DNA of 64,000 nt, from assembly GCA_963838035.1 (NCBI GenBank), contig CAWIPM010000005.1:224651-288650 (forward strand), written 5' to 3'. Below the pieces are notes generated by a model. That model ran no database searches. It was not told the origin of the DNA and saw only the letters and a list, made by a program, of their open reading frames with translations. Shown here one piece after another: positions 38,129-54,011 of the stretch. The stretch's first letter is position 1. The number at the start of each line of letters is the position of its first letter. Source of the stretch: CAVVNN01 sp963838035 (GTDB taxonomy: Bacteria; Actinomycetota; Thermoleophilia; Solirubrobacterales; 70-9). Both the position numbers and the translations under genes were made by a program.

Positions 38129-39037
38129 ATGAAAAAGGCCCTCGCGGGCCCGGCGAAACCTGCTGCGAAAAAGCAGCCTGAGCGACGCGCGATGATAGCA
38201 GCGGCGCTCGCCTCGGTTGTGAAGTGGACGCGCGCCGCCGACCGCAGGGCGGACCGCTTGCTGCGAAGAGCCGAGCCGGCGGGCGTCCGCATCCGCTCGA
38301 CCGCGGTCCGCTCGGCGCGCTGGGCCGGCAGGCGTGCACGCCCCGCCGCGGCGCTTCTCTTCCGCGGGATCGCCATTGCCGAGAGGCACGTGCGCGCGGC
38401 TGCCGCCAGCCTGGCGAGGGCGGCGACGCGGGCCAGCGCGGTGGTCACACCCGACCGCGCCGTCTGCGCCGTGATCGTCGCCTCGGCCGGCTGCCTCATC
38501 GCCTCCCAGTTCATCGACTACCGCAGCGTCGAGATCGGCCAGCCCGGATACGCCGGATTGCCCGCGGTCGCGGCGCCCCCAACCACCGACGCGAAGACGG
38601 CGGGGGCGGCGCATTCCTATCTGCTGGTCCCGATCGCCCTGCTCGCCGCCGGGCTCGCCGTGGCGGCGCTGCGCCCCGGGCGGCGCCGAGGCCTGGGCCG
38701 CGCGATCTTCGTCCTCGGTGCGCTCAGCATCGCCCTCATCCTCCTTGTCGACCTGCCCGCCGGGCTCGACGCCGGCGCCCAGACCTCGCGGTTCGCAGGA
38801 GCCCGGGCGGTGCTTGACGACGGCTTCTACGCCGAGCTCGCCGCAGCGGTGGGGCTGGTCCTCGGCGGACTGCTCTACTATGCGCGGCCGTGCCGAATAC
38901 GAACCAACTTGTACGCAAGGGCCGCAAGCGCCCTAAGAAGAAGACCACGACGCCGGGCCTCAAGTCGGGCCAGGGCCGCAAGAAGCGGGTCTCCGCACCG
39001 CAGCGGCGAGGCGTCTGCACCCGCGTCGCGACCGTAA
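38129..39037 (+). CDS. Hypothetical membrane protein, 3' end overlaps rpsL
   Basis: About 302 residues from ATG 38129 (MKKALAGPAKPAAKKQ), which has GGGAG upstream; TTG 38069 is an earlier in-frame option. An Arg/Ala-rich cytoplasmic N-terminus (about 100 residues) is followed by membrane segments: AVCAVIVASAGCLIASQFI, YLLVPIALLAAGLAVAAL, AIFVLGALSIALILLVDL and a last one at GLVLGGLLYYA. After that the frame runs on for 148 bases inside rpsL as a basic tail (RRRPRRRASSRARA). The overlap part is unlikely to be real protein; the true end is probably near 38890, and another base error is possible. The function is unknown. Confidence 0.6.
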   Translation: MKKALAGPAKPAAKKQPERRAMIAAALASVVKWTRAADRRADRLLRRAEPAGVRIRSTAVRSARWAGRRARPAAALLFRGIAIAERHVRAAAASLARAATRASAVVTPDRAVCAVIVASAGCLIASQFIDYRSVEIGQPGYAGLPAVAAPPTTDAKTAGAAHSYLLVPIALLAAGLAVAALRPGRRRGLGRAIFVLGALSIALILLVDLPAGLDAGAQTSRFAGARAVLDDGFYAELAAAVGLVLGGLLYYARPCRIRTNLYARAASALRRRPRRRASSRARAARSGSPHRSGEASAPASRP

Positions 39038-39285
39038 CTCCGAAGAAGCCGAACTCCGCCCTGCGCAAGATCGCCCGTGTGCGGCTGACCAACGGGATGG
39101 AGGTGACCACCTACATCCCCGGAGAGGGTCACAACCTCCAGGAGCACTCGGTCGTCCTGGTCCGCGGCGGCCGCGTCAAGGACCTGCCGGGCGTGCGCTA
39201 CAAGGTCGTGCGGGGAACGCTCGACGCGGCCGGAGTGTCCGACCGCAAGCAGGCCCGCTCCCGCTACGGCGTCAAAGCCTCGTAA
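38890..39285 (+). CDS. rpsL: 30S ribosomal protein S12
   Basis: A 131-residue protein starting at GTG 38890. It carries the decoding-centre motifs TPKKPNSALRK and GGRVKDLPGVRYK. Both lysines known as streptomycin-resistance positions in E. coli (K43 and K88 regions) are the sensitive wild type. The linker PGLKSGQGRKKRVSAPQRRG is slightly longer than in most actinobacteria. It is on the plus strand, opposite to fusA and tuf, and abuts rpsG. Confidence 0.97.
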   Translation: MPNTNQLVRKGRKRPKKKTTTPGLKSGQGRKKRVSAPQRRGVCTRVATVTPKKPNSALRKIARVRLTNGMEVTTYIPGEGHNLQEHSVVLVRGGRVKDLPGVRYKVVRGTLDAAGVSDRKQARSRYGVKAS

Positions 39286-39755
39286 TGCCCCGCCGTTCCG
39301 CAGCCCAGATCCGACCGGTCGAACCGGATGCGCGCCATCGCAACCGTCTGGTCCAGCAGGTGATCAACAAGGTTATGGAGGACGGCAAGAAGTCCCTCGC
39401 AGAGCGGCTCGTCTACGACAGCCTCGCTGTCGTCGGCGAGCGTACCGGCGAAGACCCGGTCGAGACGCTGGAGGCGGCGATCAAGCAGCTGACCCCGGTC
39501 CTCGAGGTGCGCTCCCGCCGAGTCGGCGGCGCCACTTACCAGGTCCCGGTCGAGGTCCCCGCCCGCCGCGCCCGCACGCTCGCGGTCCGCTGGCTGGTCA
39601 CCTACGCGCGGGGGCGTCGCGAGTACTCGATGGCCGAGCGCCTCGCGAACGAGATCCTCGACGCCAACCAGCAGCAGGGCAGCGCCTGGAAGCGGAAGGA
39701 CGACATCTACCGCATGGCGCAGGCGAACAAGGCCTTCGCGCATTACCGCTGGTAG
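39285..39755 (+). CDS. rpsG: 30S ribosomal protein S7
   Basis: A 156-residue protein. NRLVQQVINKVMEDGKKSLAERLVYDSL and VRSRRVGGATYQVPVEVPARRARTLAVRWL are the S7 core; the C-terminal KRKDDIYRMAQANKAFAHYRW is typical. It shares one base with the end of rpsL. S7 starts assembly of the 30S head. Confidence 0.97.
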   Translation: MPRRSAAQIRPVEPDARHRNRLVQQVINKVMEDGKKSLAERLVYDSLAVVGERTGEDPVETLEAAIKQLTPVLEVRSRRVGGATYQVPVEVPARRARTLAVRWLVTYARGRREYSMAERLANEILDANQQQGSAWKRKDDIYRMAQANKAFAHYRW

Positions 39756-39768
39756 CTAGCCTGGCTCC

Positions 39769-40248
39769 ATGAGCCGGCCGATCCTCGCCGTCGACGTCGA
39801 CGGCGTCATCAGTCTCTTCGGGTTCGACGAGCCACCCGACCGGGAGGCGGCCCGCTTCGAGCTGATCGACGGGATGGTGCATTGCATCTCGCTGGCGGCC
39901 GGGGAGCGGCTGGCGCGGCTGGCCGAGCACTACGAGCTGGTCTGGGCAACCGGCTGGGAGGACAAAGCCAACTACTACCTGCCCAACATGCTCGGGCTGC
40001 CGGAGCTGCCCCACCTGACCTTCGACGGCGCCGCCCGCTTCGGCTCGGCGCATTGGAAGCTGGGCCCGCTGGACGAGTACGGGCAGGGGCGCGCGGTGGC
40101 CTGGGTCGACGACAACTTCGACGAGAGCTGTTACGAGTGGGCGCGGGGGCGTACGGAGCCCACCCTCCTCGTCCCGACCGAGTCCCACCTCGGCCTCGAG
40201 GAGGTTCAGGTCGAGGCTTTGACAGCCTGGGCCGGCGGTCTAGACTGA
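39769..40248 (+). CDS. HAD-superfamily protein
   Basis: A 159-residue protein. Motif I is DVDGVI with the nucleophile pair D9 and D11, VWATGW may be motif II, and AWVDDNFD near residue 112 is motif IV. There is no large cap domain, so it may act on a macromolecule or be a phosphatase of the short HAD_2-like type. It starts 13 bases after rpsG and may share its transcript. The target is unknown. Confidence 0.75.
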   Translation: MSRPILAVDVDGVISLFGFDEPPDREAARFELIDGMVHCISLAAGERLARLAEHYELVWATGWEDKANYYLPNMLGLPELPHLTFDGAARFGSAHWKLGPLDEYGQGRAVAWVDDNFDESCYEWARGRTEPTLLVPTESHLGLEEVQVEALTAWAGGLD

Positions 40249-40321
40249 GTTCCGTGAGCGGGGAGCGACCAAGAGTGCATATCTGGTTCTTCGCGCCGGG
40301 AGCGAAGCGCGAAACTGTGTG

Positions 40322-40654
40322 ATGACGGGGTTCTGGCCGATCTTCTTCCTGCTCGTGGTGCTCAAGATCCCGGTGCTCGGGTCGCTCTGGCTCGTCTGGT
40401 GGGCGAGTCGCCCTGCGCCGGAGCCCGATGGGACGGCCGGGGACTCCGACGAGGGCTTCAGGCGCTTCAGGCCCGAGCCGACGGGCCCGCGGGGGCCACG
40501 GCGCGACCCTCACGGCGGCGGCGCCGCGCGCGCCCTGCCCCCCTGCCCGCCCGGCGGGAGGCCGCGGGTCAGACCCGCCGCGCAGCCTGCTTTCGCTCGC
40601 GCCGGATCTCGCGCAGGTAAGGGTGGAAGTCCACCTGGATCGTGTGACGCTTAG
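40322..40654 (+). CDS. Small single-span membrane protein (uncertain)
   Basis: A 110-residue frame starting at ATG 40322. Residues 3-28 form a clear membrane helix (FWPIFFLLVVLKIPVLGSLWLVWWAS), followed by an acidic then Pro/Arg/Gly-rich tail. The last third overlaps the 3' end of the convergent monooxygenase gene, so the real C-terminus may differ. Third-position G/C and the helix make the N-terminal half credible. The function is unknown. Confidence 0.45.
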   Translation: MTGFWPIFFLLVVLKIPVLGSLWLVWWASRPAPEPDGTAGDSDEGFRRFRPEPTGPRGPRRDPHGGGAARALPPCPPGGRPRVRPAAQPAFARAGSRAGKGGSPPGSCDA

Positions 40655-41891
40655 AGGCGACGTAGCGCTTCCGCATCTTCCGTTCGGCCTCCACGATCTC
40701 CGCTCGCATCTGCGCCGGTGAGGGCAGCGTCCCGCCGCCGCCGAGCAGATCCGCCACCCACTCGGACTGGGCCTCGGCGATCGGCATGATCGCGCCGAGC
40801 GGCTGGATCAGGCCGATGAAATAGAGGCCGGGGTGCTCGACCGAGACGACCCGCCGGTAGAGGGGGATCCGGTTGCCGCCGGCGGAGACCAGCTTCTCGT
40901 CGAAGAAGGGGAAGGTGATCTTGTAGCCGGTGCAGTAGACGACGAGGTCTATCTCCTCCTCGCTGCCGTCGGCGAAGCGCACGGCGCGCCCACCCGCGAA
41001 GCGATCGATGTTGGGCTTGACCTCGATGTCGCCGTGGCCGAGGCGCGAGAGCAACTCGGCGGAGACGGTCGGGTGCGCCTCGAGCAGCTTGTGGTCGGGC
41101 TTGGGCAGGCCGTAGGCGGTCATGTCGCCGGCGGAGAGCCCCAGCATCCGCCCGATGAAGAAGCGCTGCACCGAGAGCGGCAGCCTCGTCAGCAGGGGAG
41201 ACGCCGATTCGTCGGTCGGCTTCCCGTTCATGTACTTGGGGAGCACGTAGGCGCCGCGTCGCATCGCGAGAAAGGTCCTCTCGGCGATTCGCGAGGCCTC
41301 GACCGCGATGTCGGTCGCCGAGTTGCCGATCCCCAGCACCAGCACCCGCTTGCCCCGCAGCACCTCGGGCTCGCGGTAGTGGTGGGCGTGCATCTGCTCT
41401 CCCTCGAACTCCTCGGACCCCGGAAACGGCGGCTCCGGCCAGCGCGGGTCCCAGTGGTGGCCGTTGGCGACCATCACGGCGCGGTAGCGATTCGTCTCCC
41501 GCTCCCCGTCGGCGCCCTCGACCGTCACCTCCCACTCGCCATCGACCGGCTCGACCTTCACCACCTCGGCCCGGAACCGGATCTTCTCCCGAAAGCCGAA
41601 GCGATCGACGTAGTCGTCGAAGTAAGCCGCGATCTGGAAGTGGTTCGGGTAGTCCGGATAGTCATCCGGCATCGGATAGGTCTTGTATGCCATCAACCCC
41701 CGCGAGGTGTTGATGTGCAGCGACCGGTACGCGGACGACATCTCGTTGTCGTTTTCATACCGCCAGTTCCCCCCCACCTCCGACCCCTTCTCGAAGCAGT
41801 CGAACGGAAGTCCGCGTGCCCCCAGCACCTGGCAGGCGGCAATCCCGGAAGAACCGGCACCGATGACGCAGACCTTCTCAGCGGCTGACAT
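40569..41891 (-). CDS. Flavin-containing monooxygenase
   Basis: A 440-residue enzyme starting at ATG 41891. VCVIGAGSSGIAACQVLGARG binds FAD, VLVLGIGNSATDIAVEA binds NADPH, and between them lies FEGEQMHAHHY, the FxGxxxHxxx[Y/F/W] motif of class B monooxygenases. VYCTGYKITFPFF is the late conserved motif. It oxygenates soft nucleophiles or ketones using NADPH and oxygen; the substrate is unknown. It lies between rpoC and the inverted rpsL-rpsG module. Confidence 0.9.
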   Translation of the reverse strand: MSAAEKVCVIGAGSSGIAACQVLGARGLPFDCFEKGSEVGGNWRYENDNEMSSAYRSLHINTSRGLMAYKTYPMPDDYPDYPNHFQIAAYFDDYVDRFGFREKIRFRAEVVKVEPVDGEWEVTVEGADGERETNRYRAVMVANGHHWDPRWPEPPFPGSEEFEGEQMHAHHYREPEVLRGKRVLVLGIGNSATDIAVEASRIAERTFLAMRRGAYVLPKYMNGKPTDESASPLLTRLPLSVQRFFIGRMLGLSAGDMTAYGLPKPDHKLLEAHPTVSAELLSRLGHGDIEVKPNIDRFAGGRAVRFADGSEEEIDLVVYCTGYKITFPFFDEKLVSAGGNRIPLYRRVVSVEHPGLYFIGLIQPLGAIMPIAEAQSEWVADLLGGGGTLPSPAQMRAEIVEAERKMRKRYVASKRHTIQVDFHPYLREIRRERKQAARRV

Positions 41892-41927
41892 CAAGGGGAA
41901 TCTGTCCCCACCCCTAGGGCTGCAGTC

Positions 41928-49525
<7,598 letters not shown>

Positions 49526-49662
49526 AGTCGGCGACTCCTCAGGCGGTCAGAGGGACGGATATACGGCGCGGGTTAAGGCGCAGGTTGACGGCAGCCAGGG
49601 GCACAGGCGCGCGACCGCAAAAAATAACACACGCGGCACTCCCGCCCCCGGGCCACCCCCCA

Positions 49663-50058
49663 CTACTTCAGCTCTACGGTGGCGCCGGCCTCCTCGAGCT
49701 CGGCCTTCAGCTTGTCGGCCTCCTCGCGCTCGACGCCCTCCTTGATCGCTTTCGGAGCCTCGTCGACGAGGGCCTTGGCCTCTTTCAGGCCGAGGCCGGT
49801 GGCTGAGCGGACGACCTTGATCACCGGCACCTTCTGGCCACCGACCTCGGTCAGGACGACATCGACGGTGGAGGAGGCTTCCTCCTCGCCACCGCCGTCG
49901 CCGGCGGGCGCGCCGGCCGCGGCTGGGGCGGCTGCCGCGACTGCGGTCGCGGAGACGCCGAACTCCTCCTCGAGCGCCTTGATCCGCTCGGAGAGTTCCA
50001 GAACCGAGATGCCTTTGAGCTCCTCGATCCAATCCTCGGTTGAGGTCTTAGTTGCCAC
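49663..50058 (-). CDS. rplL: 50S ribosomal protein L7/L12
   Basis: A 131-residue protein starting at GTG 50058 inside the end of rplJ (11-base overlap), with AGGAGGAG just upstream. The N-terminal dimer domain has WIEELKGISVLELSERIKAL, the hinge is AVAAAAPAAAGAPAGDGGG, and the C-terminal domain has VVLTEVGGQKVPVIKVVRSATGLGLKEAKALVDEAP. The stalk recruits translation factors such as EF-Tu and EF-G. A 137-base gap separates it from rpoB. Confidence 0.96.
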   Translation of the reverse strand: MATKTSTEDWIEELKGISVLELSERIKALEEEFGVSATAVAAAAPAAAGAPAGDGGGEEEASSTVDVVLTEVGGQKVPVIKVVRSATGLGLKEAKALVDEAPKAIKEGVEREEADKLKAELEEAGATVELK

Positions 50059-50578
50059 CTTGCTCCTCCTTTTGAGTCTGCAGTTGTTGAAGTTGGGACG
50101 CGAGGCCGGAGACCATCGAGCCGAGCCCGCGGACCAGTCCGGTAAGCGGGCTGGCGACGACGCCCGCGAGCTGGCCGTCGAGCACTTCCCGAGAGGGCAG
50201 CCGGGCGATCGACTTGAACCTGTCCTCGTCGAGACTGAGGCCGTCCATGAAGCCGCCCTTGAAGGTGAGCACCTCATGCTCGCGGTTGAAGGTGGTGATC
50301 GCCTTCGCGGCCTGCGCTGTGTCGCCGCGGACGAAGGTGAGCGCGGTCGGCCCCGCGAGCAGCTCGGCGAGGCGCTCCTCCCCCGCCTTCTCGGCGGCGA
50401 GCTTGGTCAGGCGGTTCTTGACCACCCGGAAGCTGGCGTCGGCGTCGCGGAGCTTCGATCGCAGCTCGGCCGCCTGGGGAACGCTGATGCCGCGGTAGTC
50501 GACTGCGAAGATCGCCTCGGCGCCCTCGATCTGGGCGGCGATCTCCTCGATTGTGGCTGACTTCTGGTCGCGGTTCAT
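50048..50578 (-). CDS. rplJ: 50S ribosomal protein L10
   Basis: A 176-residue protein starting at ATG 50578 (MNRDQKSATIEEIAAQI), with FAVDYRGISVPQAAELRSKLRDADASFRVVKNRLTKLA. The C-terminal helix that binds L7/L12 dimers ends QLQQLQTQKEEQGGN. The usual neighbour rplA is not adjacent: a histidine-kinase gene ends 52 bases upstream. Confidence 0.97.
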   Translation of the reverse strand: MNRDQKSATIEEIAAQIEGAEAIFAVDYRGISVPQAAELRSKLRDADASFRVVKNRLTKLAAEKAGEERLAELLAGPTALTFVRGDTAQAAKAITTFNREHEVLTFKGGFMDGLSLDEDRFKSIARLPSREVLDGQLAGVVASPLTGLVRGLGSMVSGLASQLQQLQTQKEEQGGN

Positions 50579-50630
50579 CGTCTCACCTGCACCGGGCTTC
50601 CGAGCCTGGGGCTCCGCCGGTGGTCTGGGG

Positions 50631-51611
50631 TTAGCGGCCGCGCATGGTAGACGATTCGCGCCTTGGGACGAAGCCCGGCAGGTCGAAGGCGACCCGGGCG
50701 CCGCCCAGCGGGGAGTCGGCGGCCCAGATCCGGCCACCGTGCGCCTCGACGATCGCCCGCGCGATCGCCAGGCCGAGGCCGCTACCCTCCCCCGCACCGC
50801 GGTGGAGGCGGGTGAAGACCTGTTCGCGTTCCTCGGCGGGGATGCCGGGGCCGTCGTCGTCCACGGCGACGACGACGCCGCCCTCGGAGGGCTCGGCGCC
50901 GAGGCGGACCGCGCCGCCCTCGGAGGTGTGGGCGACCGCGTTGGCGAGCAGGTTGGCGACCACCTGGACGAGGCGGTCGCGGTCGGCGTGGACGGTCCCG
51001 GCGGGAACCGGCCCGAGCTGGAAGTCGCGCGCCGCCGTCGCCCCGAACTCATCGAGTTGGCTCGCGAGCAGCTCCGGCATGTCGACGTCCTCGAGCCGCG
51101 CCGACGAGCCGCCTTCGGCGCGGGCCAGCAGAACCACGTCGTCGACCAGGCGCTGCATCCGACCCACCGCCGAGGAGACGATGGCCGAGACACGCCGGAC
51201 CTCCTCGCGAGAGGGGTCGGACTGGCGCGCGAGCACCTCGAGCTGGCCCTGGATCACGGTCAGCGAGGTGCGCATCTCGTGCGAGGCGTCGGCGACGAAG
51301 GCGCGCTGGCGCGAGGTCCAGGCCGCCAACAGGTAGCCGGCGAGGAGACCCGCGGCCAGGGTGATCGAGCCGACCACGATCAGGGTCCGTGAGACGTCGG
51401 ACTGGGCCTCCCTGATCGTCGAGAGCTGCGCCGTCCGCGGCTCCTTCCCGCTATCCCCTCGCAACGCCGCCTCGCGATGCTCCTCGGTCCCGATCGCCGT
51501 CGACTCGTTGCTCATCTGCCGCGATACCGCGAAGAAGGTGATCCCGTAGGCGGCGAGGAGGATCGCGGCGATCGAGAGGGTCAGCCTCCCCCTGATCCCG
51601 AGCCGCCTCAC
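50631..51611 (-). CDS. Sensor histidine kinase
   Basis: A 326-residue protein starting at GTG 51611. Membrane helices lie at about residues 9-29 and 77-98, with a small external loop of about 45 polar residues between. The dimerisation/phosphoacceptor motif FVADASHEMRTSLTVIQGQLE places H111. The ATP-binding part has N-box LLANAVAHTS, G1 DDDGPGIP and G2 GSGLGLAIARAIVEAHGG. It starts 7 bases after the response-regulator stop, so the two form one operon. The short sensor loop does not reveal the signal. Confidence 0.92.
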   Translation of the reverse strand: MRRLGIRGRLTLSIAAILLAAYGITFFAVSRQMSNESTAIGTEEHREAALRGDSGKEPRTAQLSTIREAQSDVSRTLIVVGSITLAAGLLAGYLLAAWTSRQRAFVADASHEMRTSLTVIQGQLEVLARQSDPSREEVRRVSAIVSSAVGRMQRLVDDVVLLARAEGGSSARLEDVDMPELLASQLDEFGATAARDFQLGPVPAGTVHADRDRLVQVVANLLANAVAHTSEGGAVRLGAEPSEGGVVVAVDDDGPGIPAEEREQVFTRLHRGAGEGSGLGLAIARAIVEAHGGRIWAADSPLGGARVAFDLPGFVPRRESSTMRGR

Positions 51612-51618
51612 GACAGGC

Positions 51619-52293
51619 TCACCGCGGCTCGACCAGCCGGTAGCCGACCGAGCGCACGGTCTCAATCGGGTCGGGGGCGCCGGGCAGCGCCAGCTTTCGC
51701 CGCAGGTAGGCGATGTAGACGCCGACCACGTTGGTGCCGGGGTCGTGGTCATAGCCCCAGACGGCGCTGAGGATCTGCTCGCGGGAGACGACGTGGCCGG
51801 CATGGCGGACGAGGTAGGCGAGCAGGTCGAACTCCTTCGCCGAGAGGTGGATCTCGGACCCGTCGCGCTCGGCGGCGCGGCGCAGAAGGTCGAGCCGGAT
51901 GCCCCCCGCCTCCATCCGCGTCGGCTCCTCCCGCTCGGGGTTGCGCAGGTGGGCGCGGATGCGGGCAGCCAGCTCATCGAAGGCGAACGGCTTTGAGATG
52001 TAGTCGGTGGCGCCGCGGTCCAGTCCGGCGACCTTGTCCTCCACCTCGCCCTTGGCAGTGAGCACGATCACCGGCAACGCCGGGTGGGTGCGGCGCACGG
52101 CGCCGAGCACGTCGAGCCCGGGGCGGCCCGGCAGCATCAGGTCAAGGACCACCAGGTCGAACTCCCCGCTCAGCGCCCGCGCCTCGCCCTCGACCCCGTC
52201 GTGGACGCAGCTCACGGCGTAGCCCTCCGCCTCGAGGCCGCGCTGCACGAAGTCGGCGATCGCCTGCTCGTCCTCAACCACAAGGATCTTCAC
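51619..52293 (-). CDS. OmpR-family response regulator
   Basis: A 224-residue protein. The receiver has acidic pocket E8-D9, phosphoacceptor D51 (VVLDLMLPG), the T in VIVLTAKGE and K in YISKPFAFDEL. The C-terminal winged helix includes LSAKEFDLLAYLVRHAGHVVSREQIL and VGVYIAYLRRKLALPGAPDPIETVRSVGYRL. It pairs with the kinase just downstream. It lies 32 bases after the rplA start region, on the same strand and inside the rplKAJL cluster. Confidence 0.94.
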   Translation of the reverse strand: MKILVVEDEQAIADFVQRGLEAEGYAVSCVHDGVEGEARALSGEFDLVVLDLMLPGRPGLDVLGAVRRTHPALPVIVLTAKGEVEDKVAGLDRGATDYISKPFAFDELAARIRAHLRNPEREEPTRMEAGGIRLDLLRRAAERDGSEIHLSAKEFDLLAYLVRHAGHVVSREQILSAVWGYDHDPGTNVVGVYIAYLRRKLALPGAPDPIETVRSVGYRLVEPR

Positions 52294-52325
52294 CCCGGCG
52301 ATGCTATAGAGCGCCCTGTGGGCGA

Positions 52326-53009
52326 CTAAGCGACGGCCGCGACGCGGATGCCGGGGCCCATCGTCGTCGTCAGCGTGCTGGAGACGAGGTAGCGGCCCTT
52401 CGCCGAAGACGGCTTGGCGCGGACGATCTCCTCGATCACCGCGGTGTAGTTGTCGAGCAGCTTCTGCTCGTCGAAGCTCGCCTTGCCGATCGACATGTGG
52501 ACGATCGCCTGGCGATCGGTGCGGTACTCGACCTTGCCCGCCTTCGCCTCGGTGACGGCCTTCTCGACGTCGTCGGTGACGGTGCCGACCTTGGGGTTCG
52601 GCATCTTTCCCTGCGGGCCGAGCACGCGGCCAAGTTTCCCCACCGTCGACATCATGTCCGGCGTCGCCACCGCGACATCGAACTCGGTCCAGCCCTCTTC
52701 GACTTTCTTGGCCAGGTCCTCGCTGCCGACGAAGTCCGCCCCGGCGGCCTCCGCGTCGCGGGCCTGCTGGCCCTGGGCGAAGACGGCGACGGTCACGTCC
52801 TTGCCGAGCCCATGCGGCAACGCCAGGGTGCCGCGCAGCTGTTCCTCGGCGTGGCGCACGTTAACGCCGAGCCGCACATGCAGCTCGACGGTCTCGTCGA
52901 ACTTGGCGCTGGCGGTCTCCTTGAGCATCGCGATCGCCTCGGGCGGCGGGTACTCGCGGCCGCCCTGGACCTTCTCGCGCTGCTGGCGGTATCGCTTTCC
53001 GTGGGCCAT
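52326..53009 (-). CDS. rplA: 50S ribosomal protein L1
   Basis: A 227-residue protein with HVRLGVNVRHAEEQLRGTLALPHGLGK, ATPDMMSTVGKLGRVLGPQGKMPNPKVGTVT. It binds the mobile stalk of 23S rRNA and, in many bacteria, represses the L11 operon. It is 2 bases after rplK; the response regulator gene follows instead of rplJ. Confidence 0.97.
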   Translation of the reverse strand: MAHGKRYRQQREKVQGGREYPPPEAIAMLKETASAKFDETVELHVRLGVNVRHAEEQLRGTLALPHGLGKDVTVAVFAQGQQARDAEAAGADFVGSEDLAKKVEEGWTEFDVAVATPDMMSTVGKLGRVLGPQGKMPNPKVGTVTDDVEKAVTEAKAGKVEYRTDRQAIVHMSIGKASFDEQKLLDNYTAVIEEIVRAKPSSAKGRYLVSSTLTTTMGPGIRVAAVA

Positions 53010-53011
53010 GG

Positions 53012-53434
53012 CTAGTTGACGTCGACGCCCATCGATCGGGCGGTGCCGGCGATGATCCTCGAGGCGGCGTCGAGGTCGTTGGCATTGAGGTCGGGCATCT
53101 TGCGCTCGGCGATCTGGCGGACCTGCGCCATCGAGATCGTCCCCACCTTGTTCACATGGGGCTCGCCCGAGCCCTTGCGGATCCCGATCGCCTCCTTGAT
53201 CAGCACGGCGGCCGGCGGCGTCTTGGTGATGAAGGTGAAGGAGCGGTCCTCATAGACCGTGATCTCGACCGGGATGATCGTTCCGGTTTCGGCCTGCGTC
53301 TGCGCGTTGAACGCTTTGCAGAACTCCATGATGTTGACGCCGTGCTGGCCCAGCGCGGGACCGACCGGAGGCGCCGGGTTGGCATTGCCCGCCTGGATCT
53401 GCAGCTTGATGAGGGTGAGGACTTTTTTCGCCAC
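53012..53434 (-). CDS. rplK: 50S ribosomal protein L11
   Basis: A 140-residue protein with IQAGNANPAPPVGPALGQHGVNIMEFCKAFNAQT at the N-terminus and KVGTISMAQVRQIAERKMPDLNANDLDAASRIIAGTARSMGV at the C-terminus. It forms the base of the GTPase-associated centre. It lies 24 bases after nusG. Confidence 0.97.
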   Translation of the reverse strand: MAKKVLTLIKLQIQAGNANPAPPVGPALGQHGVNIMEFCKAFNAQTQAETGTIIPVEITVYEDRSFTFITKTPPAAVLIKEAIGIRKGSGEPHVNKVGTISMAQVRQIAERKMPDLNANDLDAASRIIAGTARSMGVDVN

Positions 53435-53458
53435 GAGGGTTGGGGAGAGTAGCGTCAG

Positions 53459-53980
53459 CTAGATCTTCTTGACTTGGTCGTATCCGACCTCGACCGGAGT
53501 CTCCCGCCCGAAGATCGAGACCAACACCTTGAGCTTGGCCGCGTCCTCGTTGATCTCGGCGATCTCGCCGGAGAAGTCGGAGAGCGGGCCGGAGATGACT
53601 TTCACCGATTCTCCGATCGAGAACTGGGCCTGGGTGCGCGGCCGCTCGGCGGTCTCGCGGTGCAGCAGCCGGTCGACCTCCGGTTTGGAGAGCGGCACCG
53701 GCTTGTTGCGAGAGCCGACGAAGCCGGTTACGCCGGGGGTGTTCTTGACCAGGCTCCAGGCGTCGTCGGTCATCTCCATGTTGACCAGGACGTAGCCGGG
53801 CATAGTCCGTTTCTCGGTCTGGACCTTCTGCCCGTCCTTCATCTCGGAGACCTGTTCGGTGGGGACGACGACCTGCCGAACGTTGCGGTTCTGGCTCATC
53901 GTCTGCACCCGGTGCTCGAGGTTGTGCTTGACCTTGTTCTCGTGTCCGGAGTAGGTGTTGATCACGTACCAGCGATACAT
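53459..53980 (-). CDS. nusG: Transcription termination/antitermination factor NusG
   Basis: A 173-residue protein. The NGN domain has MYRWYVINTYSGHENKVKHNLEHR and MPGYVLVNMEMTDDAWSLVKNTPGVTGFVG. The KOW domain has GESVKVISGPLSDFSGEIAEIN. It links RNA polymerase to Rho or to the ribosome through S10. It follows secE, the usual order. Confidence 0.97.
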   Translation of the reverse strand: MYRWYVINTYSGHENKVKHNLEHRVQTMSQNRNVRQVVVPTEQVSEMKDGQKVQTEKRTMPGYVLVNMEMTDDAWSLVKNTPGVTGFVGSRNKPVPLSKPEVDRLLHRETAERPRTQAQFSIGESVKVISGPLSDFSGEIAEINEDAAKLKVLVSIFGRETPVEVGYDQVKKI

Positions 53981-54011
53981 CAGTCAGAGGCCTTTGGTCG
54001 GGGAGCCTGGA

